Under the pieces are notes generated by a model that saw only the letters and a program-made list of their open reading frames with translations, was not told the DNA's origin and made no database searches. 64,000 nt of DNA. It comes from Globisporangium splendens (Eukaryota > Oomycota > Peronosporomycetes > Pythiales > Pythiaceae). The DNA is taken from contig VFIW01000070.1 in the NCBI GenBank assembly GCA_006386115.1, positions 62,001-126,000 of the forward strand, in the 5' to 3' direction. The position numbers and the translations under genes were made by a program. This document shows, piece after piece, positions 33,669 to 43,070 of this stretch (positions are counted from its first letter, which is position 1; the number at the start of each line of letters is the position of its first letter).

Positions 33669-36600
33669 CTATTGTTGCTGTTGTTGCTGTTGAGCTTCCA
33701 GCTTGGCCACCCACATCGATCGGTTCGTTTGGATATTCGTGAGGCAGCCGCCAAGTCCGCCCAGGAACGTGTCCATGGCGCTCCATAGTGGGAACACGCA
33801 CGAGTCGATGAACGCAACATTCAGTTTGCACAGCTCGGGTGTGTCGGGCTTGGCATTCATATACGGTGTTGGCACCATCCCCAGCGACGTCTCTTCTTCG
33901 TACTGCATGTTGAATTCCTGGAGTAATTGCAGCGACCATTTTATGTGCAGTTTCTCCACGAGCGTTGGACCTGAGATGTCGGCTGAGTGCACGATCGCGT
34001 TGATCAGCAGCTCCTTGTGGGTCTCGTCGTCACTGTTGAACACGTCGGCGTTGAGCTTTTCATGCAATTGGGACACGATCCCGGCGTGGTTGTGCATGTC
34101 CGTCGCAAGAATGGCGCGAATGATGCTCTTGCGGATATGTCGGTACTCGGTCGCATCGATGTGCTCCAAGATATCATGACCGGGGCGTCGCATCGTGTCG
34201 AAGCACGCGGCTGCGTGCATGTTCTCGAGCACTGATTGGTCATTGTACAGCATTGCGATGCTCGTGCGGTACCGGATATGGAAGTCGTTCGTGCGGCCAT
34301 TGTGGTTCATATCGTGACAGAAGGCGGCCACAAAGATCGCCATGAGATCGCGTACCTCTAAAAGAGGTCGCGTCCCCGATGAAGTCGCGCGGACTGCGAG
34401 CGCCGCCGCTGCTGCCGACACGGTATCCGCTGCTGGGGTTGACTTGGACGGCAAGATCGCCAGTGAGGAAATCGGCTGGGACGACACAATCATGAAGCTC
34501 ACGTGCAGCGTCGTGAACGCGTGGTAGAAATTGTGATACGGAATGTCCTGGTATTGCGACTTGACACCGACGAGAAAGCGACGCATCGTTGCCCTGGGCA
34601 CCTGGAAGCGAGTCAGCAGATCATAATAATCGAAGATGTCCATCGCTAGATCCACAAGCTGTGGAGCCGTGTACTCCCATGGATCGAGCTCCCACGATCG
34701 AATGATGTTGGCAACAGAGTTCTTCTTCGGCGCCATCTCACCGCTGAAACTCGTCGCTGCACTTTCTCGGTTGTGACCACTGGACGGTGCTGATGCCGGT
34801 GTGAGTGGGGGAGACGTCGTACGACTCCGCAAGCTCGAATGCGACCGACGCCGCGACAATGTCGGTGTTGAGGTGAACTGCGACAGATACGAACTCGTGA
34901 CCTGGGTCATCTCGTTGCCCTCGCTGCTCTCGGCTTCAAAGACAAGTTCCCACGCCCGTCGCTCGATAATCGATTTCAGCTCGCCGCAGATTGCGACCAA
35001 GATCTTGACGTCCTCTTCGCAGAAGCGTGCGTGCGGCTTGCCGACTTTGTTGGCTGCGTAAAACACCGCGATGACGTTTTCTTCGCCGTGGCGCTGCGAC
35101 GACTTGACGGGAACACACAGCAGATTCCGAGTCTTGACGCCCACGAGTTTGTCGTACTCGTGGTTGAAATCTGGGTGTGACGTGGGGCTCACGAGGTTGA
35201 CCACCTCCCCTTTCTCTGCGACAATCCCCTGGATGTACTTGCCCAGCGGGAGACTGTAGCCCTTCCAGCTCGAGCCCATCCGACAAAACAAGCTCTTGCT
35301 CAGTGCATCCACGAAGAACAATTCGCCGTGCTCGACATGCAGGATCTCGGAGACCGTCTCCGCGATCCCCTTAAACACATCGCCGACATTCTCGTTCGCG
35401 GACGACATGACCTGCATCAACGCGAGCAGCGCATCGCTTCGACGCATCGCCGACCTTGCTTCCTCGAAAAGCCGCGCGTTGTTCAGTGCAATCGCCAAAT
35501 AGTACGCGATGCCTCGCGCCAATTCCTCGTCGTCTTTGTCAAAGTACTGCTTCGAGAGCTTATTGATCATTGCGAGGACGCCGAGCACGCGGCCATTTGC
35601 GTCTTTAATCGGGACTGCGAGAATCGAGCGCGTGATAAAGCCCGTTTGCTTATCGATTGTCTGGTTGAACCGCGGATCCTGGTACGCGTCGGGCACGTTG
35701 ATGATCTCGCCACTTTGAACTGCAGCGCCGACAATTCCCCATGTTACTGGGATGCGGAAAGCTTCCTGCGCGAGATCACAGTTGATATCCGAGCCTACGG
35801 GGGAGTAGAGCTCTGTGTTGTCTTCGTTCATGATGAACGTGCTGCACTTACTCGCATTCATCGGCTTCTTGATCGCGTCCATGATTGCAATCAGCAACGA
35901 GTTGGTCTCCAACTCACGGAAGAGCACTGCGGAAAGGTCGAGTAAGGTCTGCGCTTTCCCCTGTGCTTTCTGGATCGCATCGTGGAGCTCGGAGCTGTGG
36001 AGAGCGCTGCCAATGTGTCGACAAATGTTGATGGTGATGGCGATATCGGACTCGTTGAAGCTGCTTTGGTCTTTCTTGTTGCGCAGCAAGACGACCCCAT
36101 TCACCTGGTGGTTCCCGTTAAATGTTGGGAGAAGCAGCACGTCGTGGATCTCTGAAGACGTCAAGTGCAGCGACGTCATGAGGGCTTGGATATCCGCCGC
36201 GTCAGCCGTTGCTGAGTTGATACTTGTGCATGCTCTTGTGGATAAATGAAGCAATTCACCTGAAAGTGCGGCCTTGCCGATCACGCCGTCCCCGAAATTT
36301 ACAGTCGCAGGGCAGTACGTCGAGCTCTCGGACAGTCGCGCCCAGAGGATATTGGACTCCTTGTCATACGCGTAGACCACGCATTGCTCCACGGCGACAC
36401 TCTGGCGAAGCAAGTCAACCAATGGCTCGATCGGGGCGTCATTTCCTGAAGCTGACTCTTTTCGGTCGCGATGATGACCGAGGGAGGCAAACGATACCTC
36501 GGCTGCAGACGACGGCGAGGGTAAGAGCGGCGCACTGGCTAGTGATTGAGAAAATGATGAGACGGAGCTGGACACAATCTCGCTGATGTTGCTGCGCTTC

Positions 36601-37469
36601 GTGAACGCCTTGATAATCTTGCCGACAAACGTGCGGAACACGTGAAGCGAGCCATTCGACGTCTCTGAGAGCCATGCATTGATCACTCGCGCATCGTAGC
36701 GCGAATTGAAGATCTCGGCGGCGGCTTGGACATTGTTGTCACCGTCGATCAGCGGGATGCAGACATATGACTACAACACAACAACAACAAAAAGCCACAC
36801 TTAGAGCCAAAAGCAACTGAGGCAATAATGAACAGATCTGACTCACCCGGACTTCGATGTTGGGAATGCCATCACTGATCTGCGCATTCTCGCATGTCGA
36901 AGGACATGGAAGATGGAGAGGCTGGCCAGAGCGAAGGGATTCGCGTAGCAACCCTCGCTTCGCTCTTGATGACGGATAAATCGTGCGTCCATCGAACTCT
37001 AACGTAGATCGCTTGGCTTCAAAGATGATGAAACAGTTTTCGGCATCCAATAGCGACAGGAATTGCTCCTAAACAATAGCAAGACAATCAAACCATGACC
37101 AACTTCAGATCGCCTGGTTAAAACGAGACAAACAAACAAACGCGTCGAGGGTACCCTGATCTTGACAAACACCTCCATGAAGTCGTCTTTCGAGTGCATG
37201 ACGGCGTCGACAATCGACTGCTGGGAGAGCGCAAACCGCTTCAAGTGACGTCGCAGCAAATCCTTGGAGAGCCACTGCGTGATGCGCACGTGCTTTTGCA
37301 GGAGCCGCCATCGACGACGTGCACTTTCGCTTGCGCCATTTACAAATGCCGTCTTGAGTCCGGACGCGTCGTCTTTAGGGTCTTCGTTGGTCGCCATCTT
37401 CCTTTTCTTGCGGATCGGTGTCTCCCCACTCGCGCCGGACACCACGTTATGGATTTTAGCGGCCATCAT
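33669..37469 (-). CDS. Multi-GAF cyclic nucleotide phosphodiesterase
   Basis: Three exons, 37469-37155, 37068-36847 and 36770-33669, encode about 1212 aa. Four GAF-like regions are visible at roughly residues 105-225, 290-440, 458-620 and 630-790. The third is the clearest (VTWGIVGAAVQSGEIINVPDAY, TRSILAVPI). A class I PDE catalytic domain (about 870-1205) has YHNFYHAF, AFCHDMNHNGRTNDF, LYNDQSVLENMH and HSADISGPT, keeping the metal-binding His/His/Asp/Asp set. About 45 residues rich in Ala/Ser/Thr are inserted between the first and second catalytic histidine motifs. The C-terminus is a short glutamine run. GAF domains in this family bind cAMP or cGMP or mediate dimerisation, so this is probably an allosterically controlled cAMP/cGMP hydrolase. 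No membrane segment is visible. A LINE copy lies just past its 3' end. Confidence 0.9.
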
Positions 37470-37830
37470 TCGTGCGGATCACAGCGGAACGGGATGTGCT
37501 TCCCTCGTGGGCTGCTTCCGCGCGTCCCCTTGTTTTTGTTTTTCTGTGGATGTCTCACACCCTCGCCCCTTCCTTCTTCTGGTCTTATTGCGATATGCTG
37601 ATGGGTGCACGGACTGCACAAAGAGCGACTGCAAGTCGTCTGCGAGACACAGATGGTCGAACGAGTAGACCCAAACGCACTACAGTACGAGGAACCCCAA
37701 ACGCTCGACAAGAATTCCTATGTTCTCTCTCCTGTCTCACGTTCTTGGACACAAGGCCACCCAGAACACTTCGAGGCGATAATCTCCACGCACTAGGCGT
37801 CTGAGGCGTTTGCTTCTCGGCATCTGATCG

Positions 37831-38085
37831 ATGGGGGACAGCGACCTTATGTCGTCTGGTACTCGGTCCACTTCGGGGTCTGTTTCCTCTTCCTTGACTC
37901 CGTTTGCTGGGCAGCCACCGTACACTCCCTCTTTCGTTACCCCACCCGCCCGCCACAGCAGGAGCTTCAATGACTCCAATGCAATGGCGGCGGCGCCATT
38001 CTTATCGGACGACCTCAACTTGCGCATTGAAGAAGATGAGAAAAAAGAAAACGGAGCTCTAGTCCACCCCAAGTCAAATGAGTGA
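37831..38085 (+). CDS. Small hypothetical protein, Ser/Pro-rich
   Basis: An 84-aa frame starts at ATG 37831, divergent from the phosphodiesterase. It begins MGDSDLMSSGTRSTSGS and ends with an acidic Asp/Glu/Lys-rich stretch. It has no recognisable domain and looks disordered. A run of Ser/Thr/Pro could hold phosphorylation sites. It could be a genuine small gene, a first exon, or chance. Confidence 0.3.
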   Translation: MGDSDLMSSGTRSTSGSVSSSLTPFAGQPPYTPSFVTPPARHSRSFNDSNAMAAAPFLSDDLNLRIEEDEKKENGALVHPKSNE

Positions 38086-38124
38086 TGGTCTTGCTTGTCA
38101 AAGGCTACTGAATGGACGCTTCTG

Positions 38125-38161
38125 ATTGGCTGGATGAAAGGTTGCAGCGTTTTCTGATTGG
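38125..38161 (-). promoter_or_regulatory. Paired CCAAT boxes with TATA-like sequence, no obvious gene
   Basis: tctgattgg occurs at 38121-38129 and 38153-38161; the ATTGG cores are 32 bp apart. The second copy runs straight into tatatag. No coding frame follows on the plus strand before the LINE copy at 39353. Confidence 0.35.
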
Positions 38162-39339
38162 TATATAGGGTACTGCGATACTCAAATTGAAGTTTCTCAG
38201 AAACGACAGCTTTCTGAGAAAACGGAGTTGGTGCCAAGTGAAACTGGGTACACACACACACACCTCTGAATTGGGCAACGTGCAATACAAATATTACTTG
38301 GTTGGGGATATTCACGAGTGGTTTTCGACGAGATAGAAGTCAGATAAAAAAGAAGCTGTGCACTTGGTGTATCTGGTGTGTATTTTTCTGTATAAGCGTC
38401 ATCTTCCTCATGCTACTTGAGCGGCATTACAATTGCGGACTCAGCGTCGTTTCCTTTTATTGTTTATCCAGACAAGGTCCTTGTGTCCTGCTACGCCGGA
38501 CACCTTGGACCTTTTTCACAAAAACCAACCAAAACAACCGCGGGGTGGTTGTTTTGTCTGATTTTTGATCCGCTGCTTTCTCGGCATAAAGCCCCGCCCT
38601 CCCCTCCCTCCCCACTCCCGACGCTGTGCTGATTTGCTTTTTTGCCAAGGGTAGTCGAGGATATTTTTCACAACCAATCGTTTACCTGCGCTTGCCATTT
38701 TTGTGTTGAATTTTAACAAATCAAAAGCTCGGAAATGTGTGACGTGACTGAATGACTGTAACGGGATAGCCTGTTAAACGGCGTACACGTGCGTTGAGGA
38801 AGCACAAATGAGAGGAAGGGCACAGCGGTAACGCTGTGTCCAAAAAGAAGGAAGGGAGCTTTGCGCTATAACGAGCAAAAATAGAAGTGAATTGAAATCT
38901 TAATGTTTGAAATGCAAATTTGATGGGTTGTTTCTACGGCGTCTTCGATTGGTAGACAGTCGGGTGTCTAATCCGACTATCATCCAATGATATTAAACTT
39001 TAATGGAATGCTTTTATTCGCTAAAAATGCAACTGGCTACATACAGTGTTGATGGGTTAACGGGTGGGTTTGTAGAGATTGGTAGACCCGTGGGATATGA
39101 CCCGCACTTTTTGCACCCAAGAACCCATGTAATGGGAAACCCCTTTACAGACTTGCATCAGAACTCTTGAAGGCAAATAGAGGATGCATCTTCTTGCCCT
39201 TTGCTTTTCGAAGGGATGCTAATTTCTCTCGGTCCCCTTTGCATGGCGTCGTAAATGCAATTATGTGCGAGAAAGCGCTGAACTGCTAGTGACTTGTGCA
39301 CGTGTCCACCGAGCAGTGATCTTTCTTATTTTAGAAAGG
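38162..39339. other. Intergenic region
   Basis: No supported gene. It holds an (ac)n run near 38250-38263 and a gggtgggt-containing segment near 39060 that resembles part of the inverted repeat at 26689. Confidence 0.45.
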
Positions 39340-39352
39340 AAGATCAAATCGT
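39340..39352. repeat. Target-site duplication of LINE copy 2, left
   Basis: aagatcaaatcgt, identical to 41342-41354, borders the truncated 5' end of the element. Confidence 0.85.
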
Positions 39353-41341
39353 CGACTGCAGATGGGTGGCTTCTTGATTCCAACGGTTCCCCTTACAAGC
39401 TTGCTCACTCATCATTATCAGTTGGAACAGCACAACTGGGTGACATACTTCGATGGGAGTGGATAAGACCAGGAGTGCTTAACTTCATCCCAACATGTGG
39501 AATCTCCGGATTCTCCCGGCCGTCTATTCGAGCGCTCGAGCGGTTATGTGCTACGTTGGTATCCAACTTCCCTGTACACATCGACCACGCAAATGTGCTT
39601 CGGCGTACAACGGACAACGTCATTACAACCACGAATGGCATCTGCACACCAGTGAAGCAACTCTGACCCACGTCGACACGACCCTAGTCAAAGCTACGAA
39701 TACAGTTCACTCCGCAATGGACTGTGACGTCATGGCAACAAGAGACTTGAACGGGCAGAAGGTGTCGTTCCATGCACATCCACGTTTCACAAGAATCGTG
39801 CAACTATGGGGTGGCAACGGACGATACAATACGACCAGATCTTTCTATCGCAACAAGTTGCAGCAACGAGGACACAAATTGGCAAAGATACTCGAGATGC
39901 AGCAGTCAACAAAGCTGTCCATACAGCAGGATCTCTGTGGCCAGGACTGCAATTAATCCAATGGAGCGAATTGCACAACATCCCAGGGATTACAGTTTAT
40001 ACGGCTCAGACTCTTCTCCGGCTGAAAGCCAACCGACTCTCCATGTGGAACTATGAGAAAAACTGATCTATCCTGCTCGAATCCCGAATGCTCCAAGTTG
40101 TCCAATCTTCTGTTCAACATCTATTCTGGGAGTGTCCGAAAGCCAAACTGGTGTGGAACTACTTTTATGCGCTATGGGCGAAGATCGGAATCACTCCTGG
40201 TCACAACCCCGCAATCTGGATCTTCAGTCTGGATCTACCAGATACTCCAAGGCATGCATGGACCACGATCAAGACACATTATCGGACACAAGTTCTCCAA
40301 TGAACATCTCCAAGATCATCTCTATCCCGTCGCACACATGCTGTGGCGATATATGAGCGTCGCTCATACAGACCATTTGGTGTGCGCATCTGCGACGCAT
40401 GGATTCGGATCCAATCAAATCGACTGCTGAGATGGCGATCATGATGACCAGATTAGAGGCAGGAATGCGAAACCTCGCACGACTCGCTGAAGCGCAAGCT
40501 GGAGACTCGGACGGTCACACGGCTGCAGCAGTTCTCAAGGGCTATGTCGACTGCTTTCTCAGCCAAACCGACGCCACCCCCTTGACTCCAAATGATACTC
40601 GCGGCGTTTACATGTTGTTTTTCGATGGTGGATCACGCGGCAATCCAGGACCAGGAGGGACTGGATCCATCATCGTGCGTGTCCATAAGGACTCGCACAC
40701 AGCCAGTTTAATTTGGCCGCGAGCATGGCATATAGCAGGAAGGACACGACCAACAACTTTGCCGAGTACTGGGGTCTCATACACGGACTCCGAGAAGCCC
40801 AACGCAGTCACTTCGAACCGTTGTACGTGATTGGAGACAGTGCACTGATTGTCTCCCAACAGAGAATGCATCGGTCCCCTCGACAGCGCCGATTGGCACG
40901 TTTATACCAGACAAGTCGACGACTCGCGGATTGCATCGACATCCGAGGATGGTACCATCACTACCGTGCCTTCAACAAGATGGCGGACTCAGCTGCCAAC
41001 CTAGCCATGGACACCAGAATCTCAACGCAGGTTCACTTCCCAACTCAAAGAGCTGCTTTCAACAATCTCACCCAGGATCTTGACAACGACGTCATGCATT
41101 GGCTTATGCGAAGTTCGGAAGACCCAAGGTCATTGGACAGCACAAGGCAGCCTCACATAGGACCAAGAAAACATGCCATCCTGGTCAAAGATTATTTAGC
41201 AGTTAGAAGTGATCTAGTGCAAACCGCGCTATAGACACATTTACACTCCTAGATGAAATTCGCAATGAAGATCAGGCAGGAGAATGGATATTGTAGGTCA
41301 CGAAGATGAACCTAAATATACCTCACGTTATAAAGATAAAA
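39353..41341 (+). mobile_element. 5'-truncated LINE retrotransposon, copy 2
   Basis: This 1.99-kb element lies in inverted orientation to copy 1 and extends about 500 bp further toward the 5' end. It includes the region upstream of the zinc-binding segment (HPRFTRIVQLWGG near 39780). The zinc-binding segment and RNase H blocks match copy 1 closely. Several single-base changes break the frame, near 40065, 40100 and 40715, so it is inactive. Its frame breaks differ from those of copy 1, so the two copies decayed independently. A 13-bp target-site duplication flanks it. The 3' tail ends with an A-rich (taaagataaaa) stretch. Confidence 0.9.
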
Positions 41342-41354
41342 AAGATCAAATCGT
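41342..41354. repeat. Target-site duplication of LINE copy 2, right
   Basis: aagatcaaatcgt, identical to 39340-39352. Confidence 0.85.
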
Positions 41355-41398
41355 AGTTTAAAGAGTGCGATTTGAAATGCATTTCCGTTATTCAACAG

Positions 41399-41409
41399 CT
41401 CAGCTGTTT
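41399..41409. repeat. Target-site duplication of LINE copy 3, left
   Basis: ctcagctgttt, identical to 41621-41631, borders the element's 3' end. Confidence 0.75.
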
Positions 41410-41620
41410 ATCTCTATCTTTATAAGGTGAGGTATATTTAGGTTCATCTTCGTGACCTACAATATCCATTCTCCTGCCTGATCTTCATTACGAATTTTAT
41501 ACAGGAGTGTAAATGTGTCTATAGCGCGGTTTGCACTAGATCACTTCTAAGTGCTAAATAATCTTTGACCAGGATGGCATGTTCTCTTGGTCCTATGTGA
41601 GGCTGCCTTGTGTTGAACAA
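41410..41620 (-). mobile_element. Severely truncated LINE 3' end, copy 3
   Basis: About 211 bp of the same LINE family, containing only the end of the RNase H frame and the 3' tail. It faces copy 2 tail-to-tail with roughly 70 bp between the two elements. Its tail shares diagnostic bases with copy 2 (gaagatcaggcaggag) rather than copy 1. An 11-bp duplication (ctcagctgttt) flanks it. Confidence 0.85.
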
Positions 41621-41631
41621 CTCAGCTGTTT
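41621..41631. repeat. Target-site duplication of LINE copy 3, right
   Basis: ctcagctgttt, identical to 41399-41409. Confidence 0.75.
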
Positions 41632-43070
41632 GTGATGCAAGTGTGTGAGATATTTATTGAGTAATCGAGGGCGATTCCGTGAATAATTTGGAATCAACGC
41701 GGAACGGAGAGTTTCTCTATCTGGTTGGATAGAATGCGAGCAATGGTTCCGTGATTGGCGGGAATTGCCGTGGGGAAGAGAAGTCGATTCCTGTGTTTGG
41801 AATGAACGGACTTATCCTACGACAGCAGCCCCTATATGCATATAACATGAAGTTATGTTAATTAGCTGACTCTTCTCGGAACATGCAAATCACTGTAGCC
41901 ACGCAAATGGACGTACACGGCTCCGATTGCTACGTTTGACTGGTTTTCTAAGAAAGAAGTCGATTGAGAACGTGCTTCGCCAGTAGATGAAACCTGTGTG
42001 ATTCAACACTTCTCATCTTGACGGTGGACCTGTAGAGTAAGTAGGACCAATCGTTGGTTTTTAAACTCGCAAAACTATGCATAAGTGAAGGCTTTATGGT
42101 GAATGGTGTGGTCCTGCCAGTGTGTCCTTCACACTTGTCGGCGAGCCCGTCACTTCATTATGATGTCAGCTGGCATCAATACACCGGCGTCTTACAATTG
42201 TCAAGTCACTCGTTGGTGCATGGTCCAGCGCCTCCAGCCGTGAAAGTGGTGCAACCAAGAGACTCGCTAATACGCCAGATGCACCATGCTGCGATCACTC
42301 CCAATTTGCAGTGGGACAGCGAGAAACTGCTTCTGGTGTGCGATTCCAGATCTTGTAGGGATGCCTCCACGCGTTGCTGGTCGCAAATAGGTTGACATCG
42401 TGGGTTTGTAAAATTTACCTGACTTCCCGTATTTGCGCACTTGTTGCTTGGCCACGACGGACCAACAGCCAGGCAGCGCCACACCTGCTCACTGTGTCGC
42501 AATCCAAACGGCACTTTCCTGTGCGCAGCCACTGCGACTGCCTCGCCATCTCCGTGGAGACGCTCGGGCAAGCAGGACGACGACGGCGTCAAGTTGGACG
42601 TCACCAGCTTGCTCACTGGTGACGAAGGCAACAGTTTTATGACCCTGACAGGAGCGCGAATGGACGAGCAGGAGTAAAGGTTCGGAAGCAGCTCGATACC
42701 ACAAAGACCGACGAGAGGCACGTTGGCACGCTTGGCACTGCCGTGCCGCCGTACACCAGCAAGGAGGAGACAATATTGATGGACCAGAACGATAGTGATG
42801 GCATCGCGGCTGTTATGAGAAGCAGTTCGAGAAGAATGATCCTTTCAAGCAGGAAACGAGCACGGCATACAGCTCAGGATGTCCAGTAGATCCACAGGAT
42901 TTGCGACCGGCGACGTATCACAACACTCGCTTGCTCTATCTATTATAGTTCTATTACTTTTGTATTTCGCTCTGTACGAGTCCAGTCGCTCCTGTCCATT
43001 CATTTTTCTGCATTACTTGATCTGGAATTGTATTTTCGGTGTCCGATTCTTGAAGTTCTTTGATTTGTAT
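41632..43070. other. Intergenic region with weak coding-like stretch
   Basis: All three plus-strand frames are open for parts of 42374-42720. One frame has a CSLC pair, but no family can be assigned and no exon chain is visible. It may be a decayed gene or transposon piece. Confidence 0.4.

Noticed and set aside
42374..42722. Possible coding fragment with CSLC cysteine pair
   Set aside because: All three frames are partly open, no splice chain or family match could be supported.
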